Position numbers and translations under genes: made by a program. A stretch of DNA of 64,000 nt from CAXXOZ01 sp963676435 (GTDB lineage Bacteria; Bacillota; Clostridia; Lachnospirales; Lachnospiraceae): the NCBI GenBank assembly GCA_963676435.2, contig CAXXOZ010000022.1, positions 124,001-188,000 on the forward strand, written 5' to 3'. Each line of letters starts with the position of its first letter. Positions within the stretch are counted from its first letter, which is position 1. The notes beneath the pieces are model-generated. The model was not told where the DNA came from and made no database searches. It saw nothing but the letters and a program-made list of their open reading frames with translations. Below, in pieces: positions 24,744 to 33,257 of this stretch.

Positions 24744-26756
24744 TTATACTTTAAATTTAGAAATAAGTTCTTGTAATTCCTGTGATATCTGAGATAAGCT
24801 CTCAGCTGAATTTGCAATTTCTTGAACAGTTGCATTTTGCTCTTCCATCGAAGATGCTGCTTCTTCAGTTCCTGCTGCATTTTCTTCTGAAATTGCAGAT
24901 AAGTTTTGAACTAAATCAATAATATTGTTTTTATTGGTCGTCATTATATTGGTAGACTCGTTGAGCCTTTCAATGATTTCTTTGGAAACATCTATTGCTC
25001 CAGCTATTGCAGAAAAACGATTCTCTGTTTCTTTTACTTTTTCGTTTTGAAGTTCTACATTTTTTCTAACTTCAACCATTTTATTTACAGCATCTAATGA
25101 TTTTTCTTTTAATTCATGTATTACCACTTCAATTTCTGAAGTAAAGTTATTTGACTGTTCAGCTAGATTTCTAATCTCATCAGCAACAACTGCAAAACCT
25201 TTACCTGCATCTCCTGCTCTTGCAGCTTCTATTGCTGCATTTAAAGCTAAAAGATTTGTTTGTTCTGCAATATTTTGTATCATAGTACTAGCATTTTCGA
25301 TTTTTTCTGCACTTTCATTATTACTCATTATAGCATTATACACTGATTCTGAAGTAATGTTATTTTCCTCAGTTTGTTTAACCAACAACTCTATTATATC
25401 AATACCTTTTCTTTTTTCAATATCAATTTCTTTTATTGATTCGTCAAGATTTTCTACTAATTTTGAATCTTCTTCCAACAAGCTTCCTAATTCTTCAACA
25501 TTATTTACTGTCTTTTCAGTGTCTCTGGCTTGATCATTAGCTCCTTCTGCAATTTCCTGAATAGTTCTTGAAACCTCATCACTTGCTATGGCAGTTTGAT
25601 CAGCAGTGGCTGTTAGCTGTTCAGAAGATGCTGCAACATGCTCTCCTGATTCCTGAGTTTTAATAACAAAATCCCTAATGTTTTCTGACATTTTATTCAT
25701 GGACTTAACCATTTTCCCTATTTCGTCTTTTCTTTTTTCAAACTTTGCTACTTCAGAATTTTCTTCACTTGTAAAGTCAAGGTTTGATTTCTTTTCAATA
25801 TCTTTTGTAACTTTTAGAATTGGTTTTGCGATATTATTACTCATAAATAAAGTTACCAATGCCCCTATTATCATAGACACTACCACTATAATAATTAATA
25901 CATTTCTTACAGCATTTACATTTTCTAATATTTCAGATTCTTGTTGTGCTGCGACTACATACCAAAGCGTACCTGCTACAGGTGTATAGCCAACAAGTCT
26001 TGTCGTTCCTTCAAAAAAATACTCTCCATATCCTACATTTCCAACAACAACTTCATTAGCGATTATATTTCCTAATTCAGCATACTCTGGATTATTTTTT
26101 CCTTCTTCTATCAAGTTAAATTGTGATTTAACAAGTTCTCTATTCGGATGTGCAACAACAACACCCTCCGAATTCACTAAATAGCCGTACCCTGTTTCTC
26201 CTAATCCGATTGTATCTGCTACAAAACTATAATATTCTCCTCCTAATCTACCGTATACTACTTTTGTAACTTCACCATCGGTATAAATAGGTGCCATAAC
26301 TGATAATACCAGTTCCCCTGTTGCTGGGCTGATTATTATATCTGTAGTACATGGTTGTCCTGATTTAGCAAGTTGATATCTTGGATCCTGACTGATATCA
26401 AATGTAACCCCACTTCCATCCATTACTGTACCCATTCCATTTTCATCTATTATTCCATATGCAAGATAGTATGTTCTGTCAGCTTCATCGCTAAAAAACT
26501 CTATTTTTTCTTGTGTTGAATAATTATCACTATAAACAATTGGATTCTCAGCAAGTGCGCTCAAGTATGTAAGCTCTTTTTGAACACTTTCAGCTATATA
26601 TTTCGCCTCTGTCTGAGCTTCATTTTGAAGGCTTTCCTTACTCAGTATTCTTAAATCGTTACTCACAATAACAATTGTAACTAAACCCAGGGTTACTGTT
26701 AGAACCAAGATTATAGCTGTAAATATCACCATCATTTTTGTTTTAATCGACTTCAT
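24744..26756 (-). CDS. methyl-accepting chemotaxis protein with dCache sensor
   Basis: 670 residues. A short cytoplasmic start is followed by a membrane span at about residues 9-30, a double Cache ligand-binding domain to about residue 280 (PIYTDGEVTKVVYGRLGG and GYGYLVNSEGVVVAHPN are typical), a second membrane span at about 285-310, a HAMP domain, then the signalling domain with the conserved hairpin tip (AEQTNLLALNAAIEAARAG). It senses a small molecule outside the cell and signals to CheA. The ligand is unknown. ATG follows GGAGGAGG. Its leader holds a terminator hairpin. Confidence 0.9.
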   Translation of the reverse strand: MKSIKTKMMVIFTAIILVLTVTLGLVTIVIVSNDLRILSKESLQNEAQTEAKYIAESVQKELTYLSALAENPIVYSDNYSTQEKIEFFSDEADRTYYLAYGIIDENGMGTVMDGSGVTFDISQDPRYQLAKSGQPCTTDIIISPATGELVLSVMAPIYTDGEVTKVVYGRLGGEYYSFVADTIGLGETGYGYLVNSEGVVVAHPNRELVKSQFNLIEEGKNNPEYAELGNIIANEVVVGNVGYGEYFFEGTTRLVGYTPVAGTLWYVVAAQQESEILENVNAVRNVLIIIVVVSMIIGALVTLFMSNNIAKPILKVTKDIEKKSNLDFTSEENSEVAKFEKRKDEIGKMVKSMNKMSENIRDFVIKTQESGEHVAASSEQLTATADQTAIASDEVSRTIQEIAEGANDQARDTEKTVNNVEELGSLLEEDSKLVENLDESIKEIDIEKRKGIDIIELLVKQTEENNITSESVYNAIMSNNESAEKIENASTMIQNIAEQTNLLALNAAIEAARAGDAGKGFAVVADEIRNLAEQSNNFTSEIEVVIHELKEKSLDAVNKMVEVRKNVELQNEKVKETENRFSAIAGAIDVSKEIIERLNESTNIMTTNKNNIIDLVQNLSAISEENAAGTEEAASSMEEQNATVQEIANSAESLSQISQELQELISKFKV

Positions 26757-26800
26757 ACTATACCTCCTCCATAAATTTACTTGTTTTTAATAAAGAAAAA

Positions 26801-26823
26801 AACAGGAGCAACATGCCCCCGTT
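26801..26823 (-). terminator. terminator or attenuator in the chemoreceptor leader
   Basis: On the minus strand AACGGGGGCA and TGCTCCTGTT pair with a TGT loop (two G-T pairs), followed by seven T. It lies about 110 bases after the polyamine operon stop and about 45 bases before the chemoreceptor start. It may end the polyamine transcript, attenuate the chemoreceptor gene, or both. Confidence 0.7.
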
Positions 26824-26904
26824 ATTTTAAAAACTCTATTTTCATTATCATCACACCATTAACTTGGCTTAATTCTTCTGTTAAATAAGTTATCCCTTAA
26901 ATAA

Positions 26905-26933
26905 ATTTTAACATAGTCAATTTTGTTTGTCTA
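26905..26933 (-). promoter_or_regulatory. promoter of the chemoreceptor gene
   Basis: TAGACA (26933-26928), 17-base spacer, TAAAAT (26910-26905) on the minus strand, directly after the polyamine operon stop at 26936. It gives a leader of about 140 nt that contains the terminator-like hairpin at 26801-26823. Confidence 0.6.
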
Positions 26934-26935
26934 TA

Positions 26936-28075
26936 TCATATCCTACTTTTATAGTCAGAAAAGCCAAATTCTTTAACTAGCTTTAAGCCTTCATTTATTT
27001 TATTTAAATAAATTTTTGGCAGATTTATACCATTGAACATATTTGTCTTAACCATAGAATAAATCGCCATATCAAGAAAGACAAGTCTATCCCCTTCTTT
27101 TAGCTCTTCATCAAAAGAATAATCCCCTATAATATCACCAGCCAGACAGGTATTTGTCCCTAGTCTGTATGTATATTTTTTTTCATTAGGGTTAGCCCCT
27201 CCAATGACTTCTGGTCTATATGGCATTTCTAAAACATCTGGCATATGACAGGCTGCTGAAGTATCAAGTATGGCTATTTCCATGCCATTATTTATAATAT
27301 CAACTACAGTTGCCACTAAAAATCCTGTATTTAAAGCTACGGCTTCTCCTGGTTCTAGATATACTTCTAGGTTAAATTCTTTCTTAAAGTCCTTAATTGT
27401 TGATATTAAAAGTTCTATATCATAATCTTTTCTTGTTATGTGATGTCCACCACCGAAATTTATCCATTTCAAGTCATTAAAAAATCCTGAAAATTTATCT
27501 TTGACTACATTTAATGTATCCAAAAGTTCTTTAGAATTTTGTTCACAAAGAGTATGAAAGTGTAATCCCTCAACATTTTCAGGCAATCTTTTGGGGAAAT
27601 TATTTAAAGTTATTCCAAGTCTTGAAAACGGTGAACATGGATCATATATTGGGTGATCTTGTGTTGAAAACTCTGGATTTACTCTTAAGCCTGCACTCTT
27701 TTCTTTTTCAACAACCAATTCAATAAATTTCTCATATTGATTTATAGAATTAAATATAATGTGGTCACAAATTTCAACTATTTCATTAAAATCTTGTTTT
27801 TTATAAGCAGGTGAAAAAATATGAGTTTCACCTCCCATTTCTTCATATCCCAATTTTGCCTCAAATAGTCCACTAGCTGTAGTACCATCAAGATATTTCT
27901 TAATCAAAGGATAAACTGAATACATTGAAAAAGCTTTTTGTGCTAATAGTATTTTTGTGCAACTTTCCTCTTTAACCTTTTTTAATACTTCTAAATTGTT
28001 TTCAATTAGTTTTTCATCTACAACAAAACAAGGTGTGTCTACACTATTAATATCAAAATTTAAATTATATTCCAT
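26936..28075 (-). CDS. nspC: carboxynorspermidine/carboxyspermidine decarboxylase
   Basis: 379 residues, fold III PLP decarboxylase. AQKAFS near residue 43 carries the PLP lysine, FGGGHHIT and EPGEAV are the phosphate- and ring-binding motifs, and the active-site Cys sits in SAACHMPDVLE. It removes CO2 from carboxyspermidine or carboxynorspermidine, the last step of the dehydrogenase route. The start at 28075 is two bases from the previous stop. Upstream in-frame sequence exists but would overlap that gene and lacks a site. It is the last gene of the polyamine operon. Confidence 0.9.
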   Translation of the reverse strand: MEYNLNFDINSVDTPCFVVDEKLIENNLEVLKKVKEESCTKILLAQKAFSMYSVYPLIKKYLDGTTASGLFEAKLGYEEMGGETHIFSPAYKKQDFNEIVEICDHIIFNSINQYEKFIELVVEKEKSAGLRVNPEFSTQDHPIYDPCSPFSRLGITLNNFPKRLPENVEGLHFHTLCEQNSKELLDTLNVVKDKFSGFFNDLKWINFGGGHHITRKDYDIELLISTIKDFKKEFNLEVYLEPGEAVALNTGFLVATVVDIINNGMEIAILDTSAACHMPDVLEMPYRPEVIGGANPNEKKYTYRLGTNTCLAGDIIGDYSFDEELKEGDRLVFLDMAIYSMVKTNMFNGINLPKIYLNKINEGLKLVKEFGFSDYKSRI

Positions 28076-28077
28076 AA

Positions 28078-29277
28078 TTAATCTACCAATATAGGTGCAA
28101 AATCTTCTTTCCAAGGAAGTCCCCATTTATTTAGCGCTTCCATAAATGGATCTGGATCAAATTCCTCGATATTGTAAACTCCTGCCTTTTTCCATGTTCC
28201 ATTCATAATCATCATGGCTCCTATCATTGCAGGTACTCCTGTTGTATATGATACGGCCTGCGAGCCAACTTCTTTATAACATTCCTGATGATCACATATA
28301 TTATATAAATAATAAGTTTTTTCTTTACCGTCTTTTTTGCCCCTAAAAATACAACCAATATTTGTTTTACCAACTGTTCTTGGCCCTAATGACGCAGGGT
28401 CTGGTAACACAGCTTTTAAGAACTGTAATGGTATTATCTGCTTTCCTTCATATTCAATAGGCTCGATAGAAGTCATTCCTACATTTTCAAGACATCTCAA
28501 ATGAGTAAGGTAACTTTCTCCAAAGGTCATAAAAAATCTTATTCTCTTTATCCCTTTTATATTTAGAGCAAGGGATTCTAGCTCTTCGTGGTGAAGTAAA
28601 TACATATCTTTTTTTCCAACACCTTCAAAGTCATATTCTCTTTTTATTTCCATTGGACTTGTTTCTATCCATTCACTATTCTCCCAATAACTTCCATTAG
28701 CAGAGACTTCTCTAATGTTAATCTCTGGATTAAAGTTCGTCGCAAATGGATATCCATGGTCTCCACCATTACAATCTAGTATATCTATATAATTTATTTC
28801 ATCAAACTCATGTTTCATTGCATAGGCAGAAAAAACACCTGTAACTCCAGGATCAAATCCGCTTCCTAGTAAAGCTGTAATACCAGCTTTTTCAAACTTT
28901 TCTCTATATTCCCATTGCCATTTATATTCAAATTTTGCTGTGTCTTCTGGCTCGTAGTTTGCTGTGTCTACATAATGAGTTTTTGTTATAAGACAGGCAT
29001 CCATAATTGTTAAATCCTGATAAGGTAGTGCTAAATTTAATACTAAATCTGGTTTTTCTTTTTCTATTAATTCAACTAATTCATCAACATTATCTGCATC
29101 AACTTTAGCTGTTGATATTTTTGTCTTACCACCATCTAGCTTCTTTTTTAATTCATCACATTTTTCAACAGTCCTGCTGGCAATACATATCTCTTCAAAA
29201 ACCTCGCTGTTTTGGCAACATTTATGTATAGCAACACCTGCTACTCCACCACAGCCTATAATCAATGCTTTTCCCAT
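28078..29277 (-). CDS. carboxynorspermidine/carboxyspermidine dehydrogenase (saccharopine dehydrogenase family)
   Basis: 399 residues. The N-terminal GCGGVAG loop binds NAD(P)H and the C-terminal catalytic domain follows the saccharopine dehydrogenase fold. The partner decarboxylase lies directly downstream, supporting carboxyspermidine dehydrogenase over lysine metabolism. It condenses putrescine or diaminopropane with aspartate semialdehyde and reduces the imine. It starts 12 bases after speE with an AGGAGG site. Its presence next to a full aminopropyl route is discussed in the findings. Confidence 0.88.
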   Translation of the reverse strand: MGKALIIGCGGVAGVAIHKCCQNSEVFEEICIASRTVEKCDELKKKLDGGKTKISTAKVDADNVDELVELIEKEKPDLVLNLALPYQDLTIMDACLITKTHYVDTANYEPEDTAKFEYKWQWEYREKFEKAGITALLGSGFDPGVTGVFSAYAMKHEFDEINYIDILDCNGGDHGYPFATNFNPEINIREVSANGSYWENSEWIETSPMEIKREYDFEGVGKKDMYLLHHEELESLALNIKGIKRIRFFMTFGESYLTHLRCLENVGMTSIEPIEYEGKQIIPLQFLKAVLPDPASLGPRTVGKTNIGCIFRGKKDGKEKTYYLYNICDHQECYKEVGSQAVSYTTGVPAMIGAMMIMNGTWKKAGVYNIEEFDPDPFMEALNKWGLPWKEDFAPILVD

Positions 29278-29289
29278 TTGAATTTCCTC

Positions 29290-30141
29290 CTATTCAACTT
29301 CTTTTAATAATTCTTCTACATATGTCGGTAATGCAAAAGAACCTCTATGCAGATTTGGATTGTAGTATCTGGTCACTACCCCTGAATTTCTAAATTTACT
29401 TTCATTAAAATCAAGAATCGGATGGTATTTCTTTGATGCAAAACCAAACAACCAATGTCCTGATGGATATGTCGGAATATGTGCCTGATATACCTTGCTT
29501 ATTGGAAAGCTTTCGTATATCCTTTTATGGGCTCTTTCCATTGCTGCTGCATCCTCATCATAAAAAGGACTTTCATGTTGATTTACCATTATTCCATCAT
29601 CTTTTAATGCTTTATAGCAGTTTCCATAAAATTCTTTTGTAAATAAACCTTCTCCTGGTCCAAACGGATCGGTAGAATCCACAATAATCAAATCATATTT
29701 ATTTTCACAAGAACGAATGAATTTTAAACCATCAGCATAATGTATATTAACTATATCATCATTTAACTTATTACTTGTTTTTGGTAAATATTCTAAGCAC
29801 ACCTCAACTACTAATTTATCTATTTCTACAAGATCAATATTTTCTATACTATCATACTTAGTTAATTCTCTAACCACACCCCCATCGCCTGCTCCAATAA
29901 TTAAGATGTTTTTAGGGTTAGGATGAACAGACATCGGCACATGAGCTATCATTTCATGATATATAAATTCATCTTTTTCTGTTAGCATCATAAAGCCATC
30001 TAGGGTTAAAAATCTTCCAAACTCTTTGGAATCAAATACATCTATTCTTTGAAACTCACTTCTTCCACTATAAAGCTGTTTATCTACTTTTATAGAAAAA
30101 TTAACACTTGAAGTGTGACTCTCTGAAAACCATAACTCCAT
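29290..30141 (-). CDS. speE: spermidine synthase (polyamine aminopropyltransferase)
   Basis: 283 residues. The Rossmann core has GAGDGGVVREL, the decarboxylated-SAM binding loop, and DSTDPFGPGEGLF contains the catalytic Asp. It transfers an aminopropyl group to putrescine or another diamine. It starts two bases after the decarboxylase stop, and its ribosome site overlaps that gene's end. The acceptor (putrescine, spermidine or other) cannot be assigned from sequence. Confidence 0.93.
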   Translation of the reverse strand: MELWFSESHTSSVNFSIKVDKQLYSGRSEFQRIDVFDSKEFGRFLTLDGFMMLTEKDEFIYHEMIAHVPMSVHPNPKNILIIGAGDGGVVRELTKYDSIENIDLVEIDKLVVEVCLEYLPKTSNKLNDDIVNIHYADGLKFIRSCENKYDLIIVDSTDPFGPGEGLFTKEFYGNCYKALKDDGIMVNQHESPFYDEDAAAMERAHKRIYESFPISKVYQAHIPTYPSGHWLFGFASKKYHPILDFNESKFRNSGVVTRYYNPNLHRGSFALPTYVEELLKEVE

Positions 30142-30143
30142 AA

Positions 30144-31598
30144 TTATTCTCCTCTCAAAACATTCAGGTATTCAACCTGTGAATCCTGAGTTCCTGTAAG
30201 CTGACAACCTTTTTCTTTAGCATATTTGATATAATCAATTATATTTTCAGTAATTAACTCTCCAGGAGCAAGAATAGGAATTCCAGGTGGGTAGCTCATA
30301 ACAAACTCACTACAGATTCTTCCATTGGAATTTTCTAATAAAACCGATTCTTTTTCTGAATAAAATGCTTCCTGAGGAGTCTTTATAACCTCTGGTGAAA
30401 TATATTCCTGTACCAGCATTCCTGTTTTGCTCTTTTTAAATCTTCTTTTAATTTCATAAAGAGCACTTACAAGCCTTTCTATGTCTCTTTCTCTGTCACC
30501 TACTGAAATATATGCTAAAATATTACCTATATCTCCAAATTCTATTTGAATGTCATATTCGTCTCTTAAAATATCATAAACTTCTATTCCTGCTAACCCT
30601 ATATCTAAAGTATGCACTGAAAGCTTTGTTCTGTCAAAGTCATACACACTGCTTCCATTTATTAATTCTGATGAAAAGGCATAATAATCACCAATAGCAT
30701 TAATTTCCGATCTGGCATATTCTGCCATATTTAATACTTTTTCAAAAATCTGCTTACCATTTAAAGCAAGATTTCGTCTTGATATATCTAGGCTAGATAG
30801 TAATAAATAAGATCCACTGGTTGTCTGAGTTAAATTTATTATTTGTCTTACATATCCTTCTTCAATTTTTTCTCCAATTAATAATATTGAGCTTTGTGTC
30901 AGACTTCCTCCTGACTTATGCATACTAACACTAGCCATATCTGCTCCCGCACTTATTGCAGAAACTGGAAGGTTTTCTCCAAAATAAAAATGGGTCCCAT
31001 GTGCTTCATCTGCAAGCACCATCATGTTATTGTCATGAGCCATTTTCACAATTTTCTTTATATCTGAACAAACTCCATAATATGTAGGATTATTTACTAA
31101 AATTGCAACTGCATCTTTATTTTCATTAATTGCTTTCTCCACCTGATCTATTGACATTCCTAAAGAGATACCTAGCTTTTTATCAATTTCAGGATTTACA
31201 TAAATCGGTTTTGCTCCTACTATAACCAGAGCATTTATTACACTTCTATGAACATTTCTAGGAAGTATAATTTTATCCCCCCTTTTACATGCTGATAAAA
31301 TCATACTTTGTACCGAAGATGTGGTGCCATTAACCATAAAAAAAGCATGTGTGGCTCCAAATGCTTTTGCTGTTAACTCTTCTGCTTCTTTTATAACACT
31401 TACCGGATGACAAAGATTGTCTAGGGGTTTCATAGAATTAACATCTACAGTAACGCACTTTTCTCCTAAAAACTCAGTAAGATCCTGATTGCCTTTACCT
31501 CTTTTATGACCTGGAACATCAAATGGAACCACCCTCATCTTTTTATATCTTTGTAGTGCTTCATATATTGGTGCGTTTTGTTGAGTTAATTCAGACAT
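30144..31598 (-). CDS. speA: Orn/Lys/Arg decarboxylase family enzyme, probably arginine decarboxylase
   Basis: 484 residues, fold I PLP decarboxylase of the short Firmicute type. The PLP lysine is in SMHKSGGSLTQ, and DEAHGTH near residue 205 provides the ring-binding Asp. The family makes agmatine, putrescine or cadaverine; close Firmicute homologues are usually called arginine decarboxylase, but substrate choice is uncertain. If it makes agmatine, an agmatinase or agmatine deiminase is needed and none is in this operon. It overlaps speD by one base (TAATG). Confidence 0.8.
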   Translation of the reverse strand: MSELTQQNAPIYEALQRYKKMRVVPFDVPGHKRGKGNQDLTEFLGEKCVTVDVNSMKPLDNLCHPVSVIKEAEELTAKAFGATHAFFMVNGTTSSVQSMILSACKRGDKIILPRNVHRSVINALVIVGAKPIYVNPEIDKKLGISLGMSIDQVEKAINENKDAVAILVNNPTYYGVCSDIKKIVKMAHDNNMMVLADEAHGTHFYFGENLPVSAISAGADMASVSMHKSGGSLTQSSILLIGEKIEEGYVRQIINLTQTTSGSYLLLSSLDISRRNLALNGKQIFEKVLNMAEYARSEINAIGDYYAFSSELINGSSVYDFDRTKLSVHTLDIGLAGIEVYDILRDEYDIQIEFGDIGNILAYISVGDRERDIERLVSALYEIKRRFKKSKTGMLVQEYISPEVIKTPQEAFYSEKESVLLENSNGRICSEFVMSYPPGIPILAPGELITENIIDYIKYAKEKGCQLTGTQDSQVEYLNVLRGE

Positions 31599-32371
31599 TA
31601 AAAATTCTCCTTGTATACATTTGTACCACTAAATATCTCTATCATTTCTCTTCTTAAACTATTTGATATATCAAGTCTCACCTTTGGTGGAACTTCGTAA
31701 ACATCTGTATTAAATAGATAATTTTGAAGATCTATATCTTTTATAAGCATTTTCGTATGAAATGAATTTGCCTGATATACATTTACATCCACTGCATCAT
31801 ACCTTGCTAATATAGATGTATCTATATAATCCTGTATTGATGTTATTTTATGATCTATAAAATGTTTTTCTCCAGATACATCTCTTGTAAAGCCTCTAAC
31901 CCTATAGTCCATAGTAATGATATCTGAATCAAAACTTCCTATTAAATAATCTAAAGTTTTTAATGGAGTAATTTCTCCACACGTAGCAACATCAATATCG
32001 ACTCTAAAAGTAGCAATACTTGAATCTGGATGATATTCTGGATATGTGTGAACTGTAACATGACTTTTATCTAAATGGGCTACAACAGTTTCTCCTCCTG
32101 CTGGAATCATAGAACTTTCTGCTATAAGTATTGTAACACTAGCCCCCTGTGGGTCATAATCTTGCTTTGAAATATTAATAACTTTCGCGCCAATCATTTC
32201 TGTGACTTTTGTAAGTATGGCAGTCAGACGGTCTGAGTTATATTGTTCATCTATGTAATCAATATAATTTTTTTGTTCTCTGGCTGTTTTCGCATAACAT
32301 ACATCATAAATATTAAAACTAAGCGATTTTGTTAGGTTGTTAAAACCATATAATATCATTTTTTCTGCCAT
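31598..32371 (-). CDS. speD: S-adenosylmethionine decarboxylase proenzyme
   Basis: 257 residues, the longer bacterial class of SpeD, which self-cleaves to give a pyruvoyl enzyme. The cleavage Ser is in the DKSHVTVHTYPE motif, and CGEITPLKTLDYL is also conserved. It makes decarboxylated SAM for SpeE. The ATG at 32371 has CCGGAGG at the right distance; an in-frame upstream ATG within that site region is less likely. It is the first gene of the polyamine operon. A hairpin lies directly upstream and a long structured leader extends toward 32770. Confidence 0.92.
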   Translation of the reverse strand: MAEKMILYGFNNLTKSLSFNIYDVCYAKTAREQKNYIDYIDEQYNSDRLTAILTKVTEMIGAKVINISKQDYDPQGASVTILIAESSMIPAGGETVVAHLDKSHVTVHTYPEYHPDSSIATFRVDIDVATCGEITPLKTLDYLIGSFDSDIITMDYRVRGFTRDVSGEKHFIDHKITSIQDYIDTSILARYDAVDVNVYQANSFHTKMLIKDIDLQNYLFNTDVYEVPPKVRLDISNSLRREMIEIFSGTNVYKENF

Positions 32372-32403
32372 TTTGTCCGCCTCCGGAATCATTAATTTAA
32401 AAT

Positions 32404-32432
32404 CTTGTGTTTTTAAATGTAAAAAACACAAG
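32404..32432 (-). promoter_or_regulatory. hairpin just upstream of the speD ribosome site
   Basis: An 11-bp perfect stem (32404-32414 with 32422-32432) with a seven-base loop, CTTGTGTTTTT on the minus strand, followed by ATTTTAAATT and then the Shine-Dalgarno. It may act as a terminator or translation control element in the speD leader. Confidence 0.55.
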
Positions 32433-32604
32433 TATATAGTGAATGTCACAATAACTTGCGTAATAGTACAAAACGAGAATAGAAATATCCCTTATATAAT
32501 ACTGATTCATCTAGAGTCTATATAGCAAATAATTACTTTTACCACTCTTATTGACCTTTTCACAAGTTTTTTATGTGCTTTCACATATGGTTGTAAAGTA
32601 ACCA

Positions 32605-32765
32605 ACTTATAAAAATTGAGCTTCTAACTCAATCAATAGGGGCAGTATATACTGCCAATCGGCATTTGACCGGGCTGTCCGTATGGCCATAATTCTTTAA
32701 TATAAAGAAGGTCAAACTATTTGCTTGGAAAGATTCTAGATATGCAATATATTTTCCAATTAAAC
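32605..32765 (-). ncRNA. candidate structured leader RNA of the polyamine operon, unrecognised
   Basis: This part of the 498-base gene-free region upstream of speD is about 160 nt of predicted minus-strand transcript from the promoter at 32772-32800. Helices in RNA order: 32753-32759 with 32725-32731; 32710-32716 with 32665-32671, enclosing a 7-bp hairpin at 32693-32709; TGCC (32661-32664) with GGCA (32653-32656); a 16-base self-complementary GC-ended element at 32641-32656; and a 6-bp hairpin (32615-32633) with a T run ending near 32605. The GGCA arm can pair with either of two TGCC segments, giving exclusive structures. I found no match to riboswitch classes I know. Existence is inference from promoter and folds. 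Confidence 0.45.
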
Positions 32766-32771
32766 GGTGTT

Positions 32772-32800
32772 ATTTTAACATTTACGACCATAAATGTCAA
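32772..32800 (-). promoter_or_regulatory. promoter and inverted repeat for the polyamine leader
   Basis: TTGACA (32800-32795), 17-base spacer, TAAAAT (32777-32772) on the minus strand. An inverted repeat ACATTTA (32778-32784) / TAAATGT (32791-32797) with a six-base centre fills the spacer, so a bound repressor would block the promoter. The start site should be near 32765, about 390 nt before speD. Confidence 0.65.
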
Positions 32801-32820
32801 TAACTGGGCTAATATATTGT

Positions 32821-32849
32821 TTGTAAATTTTTAAAAATTTTGATAAAAT
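32821..32849 (+). promoter_or_regulatory. promoter of the crcB pair
   Basis: TTGTAA (32821-32826), 17-base spacer, TAAAAT (32844-32849). The predicted start lies only about 14 bases before the crcB ATG, with GAGG between, leaving no room for a fluoride riboswitch. Confidence 0.6.
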
Positions 32850-32870
32850 TGTTTTTACGAGGTTAAATAT

Positions 32871-33257
32871 ATGAAAAAATATTATTTTATTTTTGCAGGA
32901 GGCTTTCTTGGAGCTATTCTAAGATATTCTTTTAAAAACTTTGATTATGGAACTTTGGCAGCAAATATATTAGGCTGCTTTGTTTTAGGTCTATTTTTAA
33001 CTTTGGTAACAGAATATTTTGATTTAAGTAAAAATTTAATATTAGGTACTGCAACAGGCTTTCTGGGAGCCTTAACTACTTTTTCTACTTTGTGTAAAGA
33101 AGTAGTTAACTATATTTTTGATAAAAATTTTTTTGAAGCCTTTATTTATCTAATAATAACATTAATTTTAGGCTTTCTTGCTGTGTTTGTTGGAAGTATT
33201 ACCGCAAAAAAGTTTATTTTTTATAAACAAAAAAACAGGAAGGATAAAAATTCATGA
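32871..33257 (+). CDS. crcB: fluoride channel CrcB/FluC, first subunit
   Basis: 128 residues, four membrane helices, with the GFLGALTTFSTLCKE fluoride-pore motif and a basic C-terminus (KQKNRKDKNS). It forms dual-topology channels that export fluoride. A second homologue overlaps its end by four bases (ATGA), so the pair probably works as a heterodimer in opposite orientations. The ATG follows GAGG. It is divergent from the polyamine leader. Confidence 0.92.
   Translation: MKKYYFIFAGGFLGAILRYSFKNFDYGTLAANILGCFVLGLFLTLVTEYFDLSKNLILGTATGFLGALTTFSTLCKEVVNYIFDKNFFEAFIYLIITLILGFLAVFVGSITAKKFIFYKQKNRKDKNS

Noticed and set aside
26757..26935. c-di-GMP riboswitch before the chemoreceptor
   Set aside because: Neither the GEMM-I core nor the class II features could be found, although a terminator-like hairpin is present.
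32521..32870. Fluoride riboswitch in front of crcB
   Set aside because: No aptamer motif seen and the promoter leaves almost no leader on the plus strand.
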